From assembly GCF_002192255.1 (NCBI RefSeq), contig NZ_CP021768.1, positions 1,692,001 through 1,756,000 of the forward strand: a stretch of 64,000 nucleotides of DNA, written 5' to 3'. The notes beneath the pieces were generated by a model. That model did not search any database and was not told where the DNA came from. It saw only the letters and a program-made list of their open reading frames with translations. Made by a program: the position numbers and the translations under genes. This stretch comes from Stenotrophomonas sp. WZN-1 (GTDB lineage Bacteria; Pseudomonadota; Gammaproteobacteria; Xanthomonadales; Xanthomonadaceae). Positions 53,174 to 63,471 of this stretch are shown here, in pieces; position 1 is the stretch's first letter, and every line of letters starts with the position of its first letter.

Positions 53174-54559
53174 ATGCCATTGGGCAATCCCGAAACTTCA
53201 ACCGGAAGCGCCAACATCATTTCCTCTGCTACATCACCGTTCAGCCTGCGCGTCATCCCGCGCGACCAGCACACGATCTCCCGCAAGGACATCAGCCCGA
53301 ACGCCCTGCGCGTGCTTTATCGCCTGCGCGATGCCGGCTTCGGCGCCTACCTTGTCGGCGGCGCGGTGCGCGATCTGCTGGTCAATGGCCAACCCAAGGA
53401 TTTCGACGTGGCCACCGACGCCACGCCCGAGCAGGTCAAGCAGTTGTTCCGCAACTGCCGCCTGATCGGCCGCCGGTTCCGCCTCGCCCATGTGGTGTTC
53501 GGCCGCGAGATCATCGAAGTCGCCACCTTCCGTGCCAACAGCGATGACGGCAGCGGCGACCGCGAGATGGAAAACGGCATGCTCGTGCGCGACAACGTGT
53601 ACGGCACCATCGAAGACGACGCCATCCGCCGCGACTTCACCTGCAACGCCCTGTACTACGCCATTGAGGACTTCTCGGTGCGCGACTACACCGGGGGCTT
53701 CGAGGACGTGCAGGCGCGCCTGATGAAGCTGATCGGCGACCCGGAGCAGCGTTACCGCGAAGATCCGGTGCGCATGCTGCGTGCGGTGCGCCTGGCGGCC
53801 AAGCTCGGCTTCCAGATCGAAGAGGGCACTGCCACGCCGATCCCGCACCTGGCCGGCCTGCTCAACGAAGCCGCGCCGGCGCGCCTGTTCGAGGAAGTGC
53901 TCAAGCTGTTCCTGTCCGGGCATGGCGTGGCCAGCTTCGAAGGCCTTGAGCGGTACGGCCTGCTCGACGTGCTGTTCCCGGAAAGCGCCAAGGCGCTGAA
54001 GGCCAACCGCACCGGCGCGCTGCGCCGCATGCTGGTCGAGGGCCTGGCCAACACCGATGCGCGCGTGGCCAACGACGAACCGGTGTCGCCGGCGTTCCTG
54101 TTCGCGCTGCTGCTGTGGCCGGCGTTCTGCCGTGCACAGGCGACCCTGCTCAAGCAGGGCGTCGCACCTGAAGAGGCGCAGCGCCGCGCCGCCGACCGCG
54201 TCACCGTGCAGCAGCTCAGCACCATCGCGCTGCCGCGCCGCTTCTCGCTGCCGATGCAGGAAATCTGGCTGCTGCAGTCGCGCTTCAGCTCGCGCCAGCG
54301 CAAGCGCGTGTTCCGTACCCTGACCCATCCGCGCTTCCGCGCCGCGTTCGATTTCCTCAGCCTGCGCCAGGTGGCTTCGTCCGAGCACGCTGCCGATGTC
54401 GAATTCTGGCGCGAAGCGCAGGCGCAATCCGGTCGTGAACTGGAGTCGTCGCTGGATGCGATGCACAGCGAAGACGGCGATGATGAAAGCGGGGCACCGC
54501 GCAAGCGCCGCCGTCGCCGCCGCCGTCCGGGCGCCCCGGCCGGTGCAACGGGCGAGTAA
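53174..54559 (+). CDS. pcnB: Poly(A) polymerase I
   Basis: 461 residues. It adds poly(A) tails to mRNA 3' ends and so marks RNA for decay; it also controls plasmid copy number. The nucleotidyltransferase motif LVGGAVRDLLVNGQPKDFDVATDAT (residues about 60-84) and the metal pair DFD are complete, as is the RRDFTCNALYY motif. The extended C-terminal tail is basic (RKRRRRRRRPGAP), which fits RNA binding. No obvious ribosome site. folK follows 3 bp later, as in many gammaproteobacteria. Confidence 0.94.
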   Translation: MPLGNPETSTGSANIISSATSPFSLRVIPRDQHTISRKDISPNALRVLYRLRDAGFGAYLVGGAVRDLLVNGQPKDFDVATDATPEQVKQLFRNCRLIGRRFRLAHVVFGREIIEVATFRANSDDGSGDREMENGMLVRDNVYGTIEDDAIRRDFTCNALYYAIEDFSVRDYTGGFEDVQARLMKLIGDPEQRYREDPVRMLRAVRLAAKLGFQIEEGTATPIPHLAGLLNEAAPARLFEEVLKLFLSGHGVASFEGLERYGLLDVLFPESAKALKANRTGALRRMLVEGLANTDARVANDEPVSPAFLFALLLWPAFCRAQATLLKQGVAPEEAQRRAADRVTVQQLSTIALPRRFSLPMQEIWLLQSRFSSRQRKRVFRTLTHPRFRAAFDFLSLRQVASSEHAADVEFWREAQAQSGRELESSLDAMHSEDGDDESGAPRKRRRRRRRPGAPAGATGE

Positions 54560-54562
54560 GCA

Positions 54563-55048
54563 ATGACCCTTGCCTGGATCGGCCTCGGCGCCAACCTCGG
54601 CGACGCGGCCGCCACCGTCGACGCGGCGATCGCCGCGCTCGACGGCCTGCCTGCGACCCGGCTGCGCCAGGCCTCGCGCCTGTATGCCACGCCGGCCTGG
54701 GGCAATGAAGACCAGCCACCGTTCGTCAATGCGGTGGCTGCGGTCGAAACCACATTGCCGGCCGATGAGTTGTTGCAGGCGATGCTGGCGCTGGAGCAGC
54801 GCTTCGGTCGCGTGCGCGATCCGGCAGTGCACTGGGGCCCGCGCGCGCTGGACCTGGACCTGCTGCTGTACGGCGCGCAGGAGTTCGATCAGCCCGGGCT
54901 GAAGGTACCGCACCCATGTATGCACGAGCGTGCCTTCGTGTTGGTGCCGCTGGCCGAAATCGCGCCGGATCTGGCCATTCCCGGCCACGGTCGCGTGCAG
55001 GATGCAGTGGTGCGGGTCGATACCTGCGGGATCGCGCCGATAGGGTGA
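54563..55048 (+). CDS. folK: 2-Amino-4-hydroxy-6-hydroxymethyldihydropteridine pyrophosphokinase
   Basis: 161 residues. It pyrophosphorylates 6-hydroxymethyl-7,8-dihydropterin before the FolP step (folP at 6688 in this window). The markers are [22 protein letters not shown] at the start, the [25 protein letters not shown] stretch, and [10 protein letters not shown] with [22 protein letters not shown]. It is 3 bp after pcnB and 34 bp before panB, in one transcript. Confidence 0.95.
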   Translation: MTLAWIGLGANLGDAAATVDAAIAALDGLPATRLRQASRLYATPAWGNEDQPPFVNAVAAVETTLPADELLQAMLALEQRFGRVRDPAVHWGPRALDLDLLLYGAQEFDQPGLKVPHPCMHERAFVLVPLAEIAPDLAIPGHGRVQDAVVRVDTCGIAPIG

Positions 55049-55082
55049 TAATGACCGGGTTATCTCCCCCGGTTATCAGCAC

Positions 55083-55898
55083 ATGAGCACCCACGCAGAC
55101 AGCAAGCCCTGGACCGTTCCCGCCCTGGCCGAGGCCAAGCGCAATGGCCAGAAGCTGGTCATGTTGACCGCCTACGACGCCGGCTTTGCCCGCACTTTCG
55201 ACGCCAACGGCGTTGACCTGATCCTGATCGGCGACTCGCTGGGCATGGTCGTGCAGGGCCATGATTCGACCCTGCCGGTGACCGTGGCCGACATGGTCTA
55301 CCACACCCGCGCCGTAGCCCGCGTGCTGCAGCGTGCGCTGCTGGTGGCCGACCTGCCGTTCGGCGCCGACGCTACGCCCGAACGCGCGCTGGATGCCTCG
55401 CTGCAGCTGCTGCAGGCCGGTGCCGAGATGGTCAAGATCGAAGGTGCAGGCTTCAAGGTCGACATCATCCGCTACCTGGTGGAGCGCGAGATCCCGGTCT
55501 GCGCGCATCTGGGCCTGACCCCGCAGTCGGTGCTGCGACTGGGCGGCTTCAAGATCCAGGGCCGTGGCGATGCCGCGCGCCAGCTGGTGGAAGATGCCAG
55601 GGCCGTGGCCGCTGCCGGCGCCAGCATCATGGTGCTCGAATGCGTGCCGACTCCGGTCGCCGCCGAAGTGACCGCTGCAGTGGATGTGCCGACCATCGGC
55701 ATTGGCGCGGGCCCGCAGTGCGATGGCCAGGTGCTGGTGCTGCACGATTTCCTCGGCCTGGACAGTGGCCATCGCCGTCCCAAGTTCGTCAAGGATTTCC
55801 TTGCCGAAGGCGGTTCGGTGGCCGGTGCCACCCGCGCCTATGCCGACGCCGTGCGCGACGGCAGCTTCCCCGACGAACAGCACGCCTACGCCCAATGA
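55083..55898 (+). CDS. panB: 3-Methyl-2-oxobutanoate hydroxymethyltransferase
   Basis: 271 residues. First step of pantothenate synthesis: it adds a hydroxymethyl group from methylenetetrahydrofolate to 2-oxoisovalerate. TIM-barrel markers are [53 protein letters not shown] and [23 protein letters not shown], with [19 protein letters not shown]. It overlaps panC by 4 bp (ATGA at 55895), so the two are coupled. Confidence 0.96.
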   Translation: MSTHADSKPWTVPALAEAKRNGQKLVMLTAYDAGFARTFDANGVDLILIGDSLGMVVQGHDSTLPVTVADMVYHTRAVARVLQRALLVADLPFGADATPERALDASLQLLQAGAEMVKIEGAGFKVDIIRYLVEREIPVCAHLGLTPQSVLRLGGFKIQGRGDAARQLVEDARAVAAAGASIMVLECVPTPVAAEVTAAVDVPTIGIGAGPQCDGQVLVLHDFLGLDSGHRRPKFVKDFLAEGGSVAGATRAYADAVRDGSFPDEQHAYAQ

Positions 55899-56734
55899 TC
55901 CAGACCTTCAACGAGCTCGGCGCACTGCGCGAGCAGATCGCCCAGTGGAAGCGCGAGGGGCTGCGCGTGGCGCTGGTGCCGACCATGGGCAACCTGCATG
56001 GGGGCCACCATTCGCTGGTGACCCTGGCCCGCCAGTACGCCGACAAGGTGGTGGCGAGCATCTTCGTCAACCCCACCCAGTTTGGCCCCAACGAGGACTT
56101 CAGCCGTTACCCGCGCACACCCGAGGCCGACGTGGCCGGGCTGGAGCAGGTCGGCTGCGATGCCGTGTGGCTGCCCAGCGTGGAGGCGATGTATCCGCTG
56201 GGCGTGGACAGGACCACGCGCATGCACGCGCCGGGTGTCAGTGAAGTGCTGGAAGGCGCCAGCCGTCCGGGTCACTTCGATGGCGTGTGCACGGTGGTGG
56301 CGCGGCTGTTCCTGCAGGTGCAGCCGGACGTGGCCGTGTTCGGCCGCAAGGACTACCAGCAGCTTGCCGTGATCAAGCAGATGGTGGCCGAGCTGTCGTT
56401 CCCGATCCAGATCGTCGGTGCGGAGATCGTGCGGGACGAGGATGGCCTGGCCAAGAGTTCGCGCAACCAGTACCTGAGCGCCGAACAGCGCCCGGTCGCG
56501 ACCACCATCCACCGCACCCTGCTGGGCATGCGCGAGGGCTACGTCGCCGGGCAGGCACGCGAGCGCATCGAGGCCGATGCCACCGCTGCGCTGCAGGCCG
56601 CCGGTTTCCAGGTGGACTACGCCGTGCTGCGCACTCCGGAACTGGCCGAGCCGACCTTCGACGGCGGTGGCCGCGTGGCGCTGATTGCCGCGCGGCTGGG
56701 CACCACCCGCCTGATCGACAACCTGGAGTTCTGA
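55895..56734 (+). CDS. panC: Pantothenate synthetase
   Basis: 279 residues from ATG 55895. It joins pantoate and beta-alanine with ATP. The nucleotidyl motif [18 protein letters not shown], the [19 protein letters not shown] stretch and the KMSKS-type [12 protein letters not shown] are visible. It overlaps panB and is followed by a membrane-protein gene and panD. Two hairpins, AGCCGCATGCGGCT and GGCGCCCG-CAT-CGGGCGCC, lie just after the stop. Confidence 0.95.
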   Translation: MIQTFNELGALREQIAQWKREGLRVALVPTMGNLHGGHHSLVTLARQYADKVVASIFVNPTQFGPNEDFSRYPRTPEADVAGLEQVGCDAVWLPSVEAMYPLGVDRTTRMHAPGVSEVLEGASRPGHFDGVCTVVARLFLQVQPDVAVFGRKDYQQLAVIKQMVAELSFPIQIVGAEIVRDEDGLAKSSRNQYLSAEQRPVATTIHRTLLGMREGYVAGQARERIEADATAALQAAGFQVDYAVLRTPELAEPTFDGGGRVALIAARLGTTRLIDNLEF

Positions 56735-56770
56735 GCCGCATGCGGCTCCGGGGCGCCCGCATCGGGCGCC
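56734..56770. repeat. Two hairpins after panC
   Basis: AGCCGCATGCGGCT (56734-56747) and GGCGCCCG-CAT-CGGGCGCC (56752-56770), no T-run. They may limit read-through or stabilise the panBC mRNA before the membrane-protein gene. Confidence 0.5.
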
Positions 56771-56800
56771 TCTGACCATCCCAAGGACGGGAGACTGGAC

Positions 56801-57298
56801 ATGACACCCCGCACCAACGACGCCGGCCGCCTTGCCCAGGCCTCGATCCTCGCTGTGCTGGCTGCCGGAATGCTGCCGGCGCAGCTGTTCGGCGGCCTGC
56901 TGTTTGCATTGGACCTCGGGCGTACGCCGGTGCCGGCCCTGATCGGTGGCGGGCTGATGTTCGTACTGGCGGTCTGCAATGCCATTGCCGTGCTGTTGCC
57001 GATGGCGCTGATCCTGCAGTCTCAGCAGCGCCTGCGCCGGGTCGGTTTCGTCCTTGTGGGGTTCGGCCTGGGCGCGCTGGCCATGGCCACCTGTGCCTGG
57101 CCGGGCGATGACAGTGGCCCGCTGCTGCAGCGCCTGCGCTACGTCGACACCTTCGATGTGATCCGCTATGGCCTGTCAGTGCTGGCTGCCGGGGGCTTCG
57201 GTGCGGTGGCGGGCTGGGCGTTCCATGCGGTATTCCGCCTGTCGCTGGCAGGTAGCGTTGGCCCCATGCCGCCAGCGCTGCCGGGCGAGCGCGCCTGA
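56801..57298 (+). CDS. Membrane protein of unknown function between panC and panD
   Basis: 165 residues from ATG 56801, with GGGAG about 9 bp ahead. Four hydrophobic segments (about 14-36, 44-72, 83-100, 124-147) with a short polar end (PALPGERA). No domain is recognised. Its position splits the pan genes (panBC, this gene, panD), as happens in some Xanthomonads, but nothing links it to pantothenate. Confidence 0.6.
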   Translation: MTPRTNDAGRLAQASILAVLAAGMLPAQLFGGLLFALDLGRTPVPALIGGGLMFVLAVCNAIAVLLPMALILQSQQRLRRVGFVLVGFGLGALAMATCAWPGDDSGPLLQRLRYVDTFDVIRYGLSVLAAGGFGAVAGWAFHAVFRLSLAGSVGPMPPALPGERA

Positions 57299-57385
57299 AC
57301 GGCCTTCAGCGTCCTGCTGCAGCCCCCTGATGACGGCCAAGCGGGTGCTAGAATCCGCTCTTTCCTTTGCCGTTGCAGCGCCCCC

Positions 57386-57766
57386 ATGCACCTGTCCCTG
57401 CTCAAGACCAAGATCCACCGCGCCACCGTCACCCATTCCGAGCTGAACTACGAAGGCTCGATCGCCATCGATGACAACCTGCTGGCTGCCACCGGCATCC
57501 GCGAGTTCGAGCAGGTGCACATCTGGGACGTGACCAACGGTGCGCGTTTCTCGACCTACGCCATCCGCGCCGAAGCCGGCAGCGGCGTTGTCTCGCTCAA
57601 CGGTGGCGCCGCGCGCCACGTGCAGGTCGGTGACATCATCATCATCGCCGCGTTCGCCAGCATGACCGAGCAGGAAGCTGACAGCTTCAAGCCGAAGCTG
57701 GTGTACGTTGATGGCAACAACCAGATCACCCACACCAACGACACGATCCCGACCCAGGCCGCATGA
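57386..57766 (+). CDS. panD: Aspartate 1-decarboxylase
   Basis: 126 residues. It makes beta-alanine from aspartate and becomes active by self-cleavage at Gly24-Ser25 ([10 protein letters not shown]), giving a pyruvoyl cofactor. The rest ([36 protein letters not shown] and [18 protein letters not shown]) is typical. It overlaps pgi by 4 bp (ATGA at 57763). Last gene of the pan block. Confidence 0.96.
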   Translation: MHLSLLKTKIHRATVTHSELNYEGSIAIDDNLLAATGIREFEQVHIWDVTNGARFSTYAIRAEAGSGVVSLNGGAARHVQVGDIIIIAAFASMTEQEADSFKPKLVYVDGNNQITHTNDTIPTQAA

Positions 57767-59277
57767 CAACGAACAACGGATTCGACTCGCTGCATTCCCA
57801 CGCCCAGCGCCTGAAGGGCGCAAGCATTCCCAGCCTGCTCGCCGCCGAACCCGGTCGTGTACAGGAGCTGGCGCTGCGGGTCGGTCCGTTGTATGTCAAT
57901 TTCGCCCGGCAGAAATACGATGCCGCGGCGTTGCAGGCGCTGTTGGCGCTGGCTGCCGAGCGTGATGTCGGCGGCGCGATCGCGCGCCTGTTCCGCGGCG
58001 AGCAGGTCAACCTGACCGAAGGCCGCGCCGCGCTGCACACCGCGCTGCGTGGCGATGTGGTCGATGCGCCGGTGGCGGCCGAGGCCTATGCCACCGCGCG
58101 CGCGATCCGCCAGCGCATGGGCGTGCTGGTGCGTGCGCTGGAAGACAGTGGCGTGACCGATGTGGTCAGTGTCGGCATCGGTGGTTCCGACCTTGGCCCG
58201 CGCCTGGTCGCCGACGCGCTGCGCCCGGTCTCCGGTGCACGCCTGCGCGTGCATTTCGTGTCGAACGTGGACGGCGCCGCCATGCAGCGCACGCTGGCCA
58301 TGCTGGATCCGGCGAAGACCGCCGGCATCCTCATCTCCAAGACCTTCGGTACGCAGGAAACGCTGCTCAACGGCCAGATCCTGCACGATTGGCTGGGCGG
58401 CAGCGAGCGCCTGTACGCGGTCAGCGCCAATCCGGAACGTGCCGCCAAGGCCTTCGCGATCGCCGCCGATCGCGTACTGCCGATGTGGGACTGGGTCGGT
58501 GGCCGTTATTCGCTGTGGTCGGCGGTCGGTTTCCCGATCGCGCTGGCGATCGGCTTCGAGCGCTTCGAGCAGCTGCTGGAAGGCGCGGCGCAGATGGATG
58601 CGCATGCGCTGGATGCACCGCTGGAGCGCAACCTGCCGGTGCTGCACGGCCTGACCGACATCTGGAACCGCAACGTGCTGGGCCATGCCACGCATGCGGT
58701 GATGACCTACGACCAGCGCCTGGCGCTGCTGCCGGCCTACCTGCAGCAGCTGGTGATGGAAAGCCTGGGCAAGCGCGTGCAGCGTGATGGTGCGCCGGTC
58801 ACCACCGACACCGTGCCGGTGTGGTGGGGTGGGGCAGGCACCGATGTGCAGCACAGCTTCTTCCAGGCGCTGCACCAGGGCACCAGCATCGTTCCGGCCG
58901 ATTTCATCGGCTGTGTGCACAACGATGATCCCTACACGATCAATCACCAGGCCCTGCTGGCCAACCTGCTCGCACAGACCGAGGCGCTGGCCAACGGCCA
59001 GAGCAGCGATGATCCGCACCGTGACTACCCGGGCGGTCGCCCGAGCACGCTGATCCTGCTCGACGCGCTGACCCCGCAGGCGCTGGGTGCGCTGATCGCC
59101 ATGTACGAACACGCCGTGTACGTGCAGTCGGTGATCTGGAACATCAACGCGTTCGACCAGTTCGGTGTCGAGCTCGGCAAGCAGCTGGCCAGTGGCCTGC
59201 TGCCGGCGCTGCAGGGCGAGGATGTGGCGATTGCCGATCCGATGACCCGCGAGATCCTGGCGCAGCTGAAGGGCTGA
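57763..59277 (+). CDS. pgi: Glucose-6-phosphate isomerase
   Basis: 504 residues. It interconverts glucose-6-phosphate and fructose-6-phosphate in glycolysis and gluconeogenesis. The phosphate-binding [17 protein letters not shown], the catalytic Glu in [10 protein letters not shown], the His in [15 protein letters not shown] and the Lys in [11 protein letters not shown] are present. It overlaps panD by 4 bp and ends before an inverted pair of SMAG palindromes and the convergent regulator gene. Confidence 0.96.
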   Translation: MTTNNGFDSLHSHAQRLKGASIPSLLAAEPGRVQELALRVGPLYVNFARQKYDAAALQALLALAAERDVGGAIARLFRGEQVNLTEGRAALHTALRGDVVDAPVAAEAYATARAIRQRMGVLVRALEDSGVTDVVSVGIGGSDLGPRLVADALRPVSGARLRVHFVSNVDGAAMQRTLAMLDPAKTAGILISKTFGTQETLLNGQILHDWLGGSERLYAVSANPERAAKAFAIAADRVLPMWDWVGGRYSLWSAVGFPIALAIGFERFEQLLEGAAQMDAHALDAPLERNLPVLHGLTDIWNRNVLGHATHAVMTYDQRLALLPAYLQQLVMESLGKRVQRDGAPVTTDTVPVWWGGAGTDVQHSFFQALHQGTSIVPADFIGCVHNDDPYTINHQALLANLLAQTEALANGQSSDDPHRDYPGGRPSTLILLDALTPQALGALIAMYEHAVYVQSVIWNINAFDQFGVELGKQLASGLLPALQGEDVAIADPMTREILAQLKG

Positions 59278-59292
59278 TCCGGGTTGGGAATG

Positions 59293-59354
59293 CCGCCGGG
59301 CATGGCCCGGCGCTACCCTTCGTTGCGCTGGTAGCGCCGGGCCATGCCCGGCGG
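59293..59354. repeat. Inverted dimer of SMAG palindromes between convergent pgi and regA
   Basis: A reverse GTAG element (59293-59316) and a forward GTAG element (59331-59354) are perfect complements over 24 bp with 14 bp between. They can pair into one long hairpin at the convergent ends of pgi (59277) and the regulator gene (59368). Confidence 0.75.
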
Positions 59355-59367
59355 ACACGACGCCGCG

Positions 59368-59937
59368 TCACCGGCTCGGGTCGCGCTCCGGGCTCGGCCG
59401 CTTGGCCAGCTTGCGCTGCAGCGAGCGCCGGTGCATGCCGAGCAGGCGTGCCGCCGCTGACACGTTGCCGCCGGTCTCGTGCATCGCCTGCTGGATGTGT
59501 TCCCACTGCAGGCGGCTGATCGGCGTCATCGCATCGGGCACTTCCATTTCGCCATCGTCGGCCGGGCCGTCGTCTTCCTCGCCGAGGGCGCGCAGGATCA
59601 TCGGCACCGTGGCCGGCTTCGGCAGGTAGTCATCCGCACCCAGCTTGATCGCCTCCACCGCGGTGGCGATGCTGGCGTAGCCGGTCACCAGCAGGATCCG
59701 CATGTCCGCGCGCAGCGCGCGCAGCGGCTGGATCAGTGCCAGGCCGGAATCGCTGCCCAGCTTCAGGTCGATCAGCGCGAACGCCGGTGGATGCTGGCGG
59801 GCCAGCGCCAGCGCACTGGCGGCATCCTGTGCGGTCTGCGTTTCAAGTCCCTTGCGGGCCAGGCTGCGTTGCAGGGTGCGCAGGTACAGCTCGTCGTCGT
59901 CGACCAGCAGGCCCAGGGGGGAATGGTGAAGGCTCAT
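59368..59937 (-). CDS. regA: Response regulator, RegA/PrrA/ActR family
   Basis: 189 residues from ATG 59937. Receiver domain with the acidic pocket LLVDDDELY and phospho-acceptor Asp57 (LIDLKLGSD), then the Thr/Ser in TGY and the Lys in PKPAT. The C-terminal DNA-binding part is a short Fis-like helix-turn-helix (NVSAAARLLGMHRRSLQRKL), characteristic of the RegA/PrrA/ActR group, whose usual partner is RegB. It overlaps the kinase gene by 4 bp. In related bacteria this pair controls respiration and redox genes. Confidence 0.88.
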   Translation of the reverse strand: MSLHHSPLGLLVDDDELYLRTLQRSLARKGLETQTAQDAASALALARQHPPAFALIDLKLGSDSGLALIQPLRALRADMRILLVTGYASIATAVEAIKLGADDYLPKPATVPMILRALGEEDDGPADDGEMEVPDAMTPISRLQWEHIQQAMHETGGNVSAAARLLGMHRRSLQRKLAKRPSPERDPSR

Positions 59938-61160
59938 GGGGTGTCCTCGCGTGGGGCCAGCGGCAGGCGGAAGCCGACGCGGCTGCCGGCCCCCTGGGCC
60001 GGGCGCATCCACATCTCGCCGTCGAGGCGTTCGATGGTGGCATGGGACAGGGCAAGGCCGACGCCCATGCCCTCGCTCTTGCTGCTGCCGAACAGCTTGC
60101 CCGGCAGCACGGCGGCACGGGCGTCGAAGCCATGGCCGTAGTCGCGGACTTCGCCGATCAGGTCGTCGCCTTCGATGCGCAGGTCCAGGTCCACGCGCGG
60201 CCGGCCGGCCTTTTCGCCGGCATCGGCGGCATTGTTGAGCAGGACCATCAGCAGATGGCCCACGCCCGGATCGAGTGGCAGCCGTAGCGGCGCATCGTCG
60301 TTGCGGTGCAGGTCGATGGTCGGCCGCACCAGGCGCCATTGTTCCAGCACCTGCTGGGCGCTGGAGTGGCTGCGGCCCGGTGCGTCGGCCGAGGCCGGCG
60401 CAGCCAGTGCCAGCACGCGCTCCCGGCACTGCACCAGCAGCTCGCGCAGCGTTTCCATGTCCTCGCGCACTTCCGGCTCTTCGCTGCGCTCGGCCACGTC
60501 GTCGGCGAGCAGGGTCATGGTCGCCAGCGGCGTGTTCAGTTCATGCGCCACCGAGGCGGCATGGGTGGCCAGCGCGACGATGCCCTCGTTGCGGGCGAAG
60601 CGCTCGCGCAGTGCCGACAGTTCCAGTTCGCGCTCCCGCAGGGCCAGCGCCAGCCGGGTGGAGAAGGCCAGTACCACCGCGGCGGAAATCAGGAAGTTGG
60701 CGACCACGCCCCAGCGATTGAGGTCCTGCGCGCGGAAATAACCATCCGGCAATGGCTGGCCGAAGATGCCGCTGGCGGCGTAGCCGAGCAGGCAGGCCAG
60801 CGCCACCGCCAGTGCCCAGCGCAGGGGCAGGGCGAACGCGGCCAGCGCGATCAGGATCAGGAACAGCGAGCTGAACGGGTTGGCCATGCCGCCGCTCCAG
60901 CCGACCATCCAGGTCAGGATGATCACGTCCACCAGGATGTGGCCGAACGCGGTCAGCGGTGCGGTGTCGGCCGCTTCCGGACGCAACTGGGTATAGATGT
61001 TGAACAGGGCCAGCACCGCCACGCCGGCCCATAGCGGCAGCTGCGGCAACGGCAGGCCCAGCACCCAGGTGGCAACCAGGATGGTGGCGGCCTGGCCGCC
61101 TACGGCAAGCCAGCGCAGGCTGCACAGGGTACGGAGAAACGGGGCGTCGGGACCGGTCAT
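59934..61160 (-). CDS. regB: Redox-sensing histidine kinase, RegB/PrrB family
   Basis: 408 residues with about six membrane segments, the H-box His206 (VAHELNTPLATM) and a kinase domain with NNAADAG and FGSSKSEGMGVGLALS. Two RegB marks are present: the quinone-binding motif GGMANPF at residues 90-96 and a redox-active Cys at 245 (LLVQCRERVL). Together they predict sensing of the ubiquinone pool and disulfide formation, then control of the RegA-type regulator at 59368. The genes overlap, so they are made together. Confidence 0.9.
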   Translation of the reverse strand: MTGPDAPFLRTLCSLRWLAVGGQAATILVATWVLGLPLPQLPLWAGVAVLALFNIYTQLRPEAADTAPLTAFGHILVDVIILTWMVGWSGGMANPFSSLFLILIALAAFALPLRWALAVALACLLGYAASGIFGQPLPDGYFRAQDLNRWGVVANFLISAAVVLAFSTRLALALRERELELSALRERFARNEGIVALATHAASVAHELNTPLATMTLLADDVAERSEEPEVREDMETLRELLVQCRERVLALAAPASADAPGRSHSSAQQVLEQWRLVRPTIDLHRNDDAPLRLPLDPGVGHLLMVLLNNAADAGEKAGRPRVDLDLRIEGDDLIGEVRDYGHGFDARAAVLPGKLFGSSKSEGMGVGLALSHATIERLDGEMWMRPAQGAGSRVGFRLPLAPREDTP

Positions 61161-61274
61161 TCACGCTCATCGTATGCGTTCACGGGCGACCGTGCCTGCG
61201 ACAATAGGCCGCAGCCGTGCCACCGGCTGAATGCGAGTCACCCGGAATGCGGGGGCGGGCGGTAGAATGCGCCC

Positions 61275-62540
61275 ATGCACGACGCCGTCACCCGCCCGAC
61301 TCCTCCCTCCGATGCCACCTCCTGGCCCCGCCGCCAGACCCATGCCGTGCAGATCGGCGGGGTCACCGTAGGCGGAGGCAAGCCGGTCGTGGTGCAGTCG
61401 ATGACCAACACCGACACGTCCGACGTGGCCTCCAGCGTGAAGCAGGTGGCCGAGCTGTGGCGGGCCGGTTCGGAAATGGTGCGTTTGACCGTCAATACCG
61501 TGGAAGCCGCTGCGGCGATCCCGCGCATCGTCGACAAGCTGGCGATGATGGGCATCGACGTGCCGCTGATCGGCGACTTCCATTACAACGGCCACCAGCT
61601 GCTGACCGCCGAGCCGGCGTGTGCCGAAGCGCTGGCCAAGTACCGTATCAACCCGGGCAACGTCGGTTTCGGCAAGAAGAAGGACCTGCAGTTCGCCCAG
61701 TTGATCGAGTTCGCGATCCGCTACAACAAGCCGGTGCGCATCGGTGCCAACTGGGGCTCGCTGGACCAGGCCCTGGCGGCGAAGCTGATGGACGAGAACA
61801 ACCTGCGCGAGCAGCCTTGGGACGCCGGTCGCGTGCTGCGCGAGGCGCTGATCCGCTCGGCGCTGGATTCGGCCGAGCAGGCGGTGGAGCTCGGCCTGCC
61901 GCGCGACCGCATCGTGCTGTCGGCCAAGGTCAGTGGCGTGCAGGAGCTGATCGCGGTGTACCGCGACCTGGCCCAGCGCTCCGACTTTGCCCTGCACCTG
62001 GGCCTGACCGAGGCCGGTATCGGCAGCAAGGGCATCGTCGCCTCGTCGGCGGCGCTGAGCGTGCTGCTGCAGGAAGGCATCGGTGACACCATCCGCATCT
62101 CGCTGACCCCGGAGCCGGGCCAGTCGCGCACGCAGGAAGTGATCGTCGCCCAGGAACTGTTGCAGACCACCGGCCAGCGTGCCTTCACGCCGCTGGTCAC
62201 GGCCTGCCCGGGTTGCGGCCGCACCACCTCCGAGTTCTTCCAGGAACTGGCCAAGGTGGTGCAGAACCACGTGCGTGAGAAGATGCCGCTGTGGAAGATC
62301 CACCATCCGGGTGCGGAGAACATGACCCTGGCGGTGATGGGCTGCATCGTCAATGGGCCGGGTGAATCGCGGCACGCCAACATCGGTATTTCGTTGCCGG
62401 GCACCGGTGAAACCCCCGCTGCGCCCGTGTTCGTCGATGGCGAGAAGAAGGTGACCCTGCGTGGCGAGAACATCGCCCAGGAGTTCGTCGCCCTGATCGA
62501 CGATTACGTCGAACACAAATATGTCCGAAGCGCCGGATAA
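61275..62540 (+). CDS. ispG: 4-Hydroxy-3-methylbut-2-en-1-yl diphosphate synthase (flavodoxin)
   Basis: 421 residues, slightly longer than the usual 370-375. It makes HMBPP in the methylerythritol phosphate route to isoprenoids with a 4Fe-4S cluster. The cluster Cys residues are in [17 protein letters not shown] and the later [22 protein letters not shown]. The N-terminal TIM-barrel part starts with [19 protein letters not shown]. It overlaps the PAP2 gene by 20 bp. The MEP pathway also feeds undecaprenyl and ubiquinone synthesis, relevant to ubiB here. Confidence 0.95.
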   Translation: MHDAVTRPTPPSDATSWPRRQTHAVQIGGVTVGGGKPVVVQSMTNTDTSDVASSVKQVAELWRAGSEMVRLTVNTVEAAAAIPRIVDKLAMMGIDVPLIGDFHYNGHQLLTAEPACAEALAKYRINPGNVGFGKKKDLQFAQLIEFAIRYNKPVRIGANWGSLDQALAAKLMDENNLREQPWDAGRVLREALIRSALDSAEQAVELGLPRDRIVLSAKVSGVQELIAVYRDLAQRSDFALHLGLTEAGIGSKGIVASSAALSVLLQEGIGDTIRISLTPEPGQSRTQEVIVAQELLQTTGQRAFTPLVTACPGCGRTTSEFFQELAKVVQNHVREKMPLWKIHHPGAENMTLAVMGCIVNGPGESRHANIGISLPGTGETPAAPVFVDGEKKVTLRGENIAQEFVALIDDYVEHKYVRSAG

Positions 62541-63270
62541 GCCTGCGATCCTCGCTGCGCCGGAGTCCGCCTCCGGTTTCCGCCACTGGATGGCGCGCAA
62601 TGCCTGGCGCCTGGTGCTGCTGTTCGGTGGCGTGCTGCTGCCGTTGGCCGGTTTCGTCGCCCTGGCTGACGAAGTGCACGAGTTTGAATCGTTCCATTTC
62701 GATGCGCCGCTGCTGTGGCAGATGCATGGCCTGCATTCACCGCTGCTGGACCGCTTCTTCGTGCTCATTTCCAGGCTGGGCTACGAATGGTTCCTGATTC
62801 CGGCCGACGTGCTGATCATCGGCGTGCTGCTGGGCTGCCGGCGTTGGCGCGAGGCCACGTTCGTGGGGGTCAGCTTCGTCGGCTCGGCGCTGCTGAACAT
62901 GGGCAGCAAGCATTTCTTCCAGCGCCAGCGCCCCAGCCTGTGGGAATCGATCGCGCCGGAATCGACGTTCAGCTTTCCCAGCGGACACGCAATGGGCTCG
63001 ATGACCCTGGCCGTGACGCTGGTGCTGCTGGCCTGGAACACCCGCTGGCGCTGGCCGGTGCTGCTGCTGGCGCCCTCGTTCAGCCTGCTGGTCAGCGTCT
63101 CCCGGGTCTATCTGGGCGTGCATTACCCCTCCGACATCCTGGCCGGATGGTGTGCCGCGCTGGTTTGGGTGGTAGGGTGCTATCTGGTCATGTTCAGTCG
63201 CCGGCATCCTTGGCGACGTCAGGATTCGCCGCCAGCGACGGCCAGCGAAGCATCATCACAGGGGGATTGA
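62521..63270 (+). CDS. PAP2-superfamily phosphatase, membrane
   Basis: 249 residues, starting 20 bp before the ispG stop. Six or so membrane segments with all three PAP2 motifs: [10 protein letters not shown] (C1), FPSGHAM (C2) and [16 protein letters not shown] (C3). Members remove phosphate from lipid diphosphates, including undecaprenyl diphosphate, which would link it to isoprenoid use after IspG, but phosphatidate or lipid A phosphatase is also possible. The tail is Ser/Ala-rich. Confidence 0.85.
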   Translation: MSEAPDKPAILAAPESASGFRHWMARNAWRLVLLFGGVLLPLAGFVALADEVHEFESFHFDAPLLWQMHGLHSPLLDRFFVLISRLGYEWFLIPADVLIIGVLLGCRRWREATFVGVSFVGSALLNMGSKHFFQRQRPSLWESIAPESTFSFPSGHAMGSMTLAVTLVLLAWNTRWRWPVLLLAPSFSLLVSVSRVYLGVHYPSDILAGWCAALVWVVGCYLVMFSRRHPWRRQDSPPATASEASSQGD

Positions 63271-63471
63271 CGTGGATGGCCCCTCCGGGGCGTCTACGTA
63301 ATAGATCAGTTGTTTCGTTGCAGCAGGTTCTGCAAGACAGGGGGCAAGCACAACGCGCGGTACTGTGATGCGCAAGGCAGAATGCCTGGGTCGCATCTCG
63401 AACGCGCTTGCAGGGGTATCGGCGCCCTGCCTAGCTTGACCTGCAATGGCCGCATTCGAAGAGGTACGTGA
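63271..63471. other. Upstream region of the GacA-type regulator
   Basis: 201 bp between the PAP2 gene and the regulator, without a gene or a recognised palindrome. It must contain the regulator promoter; no -35/-10 pair was convincing. Confidence 0.45.
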
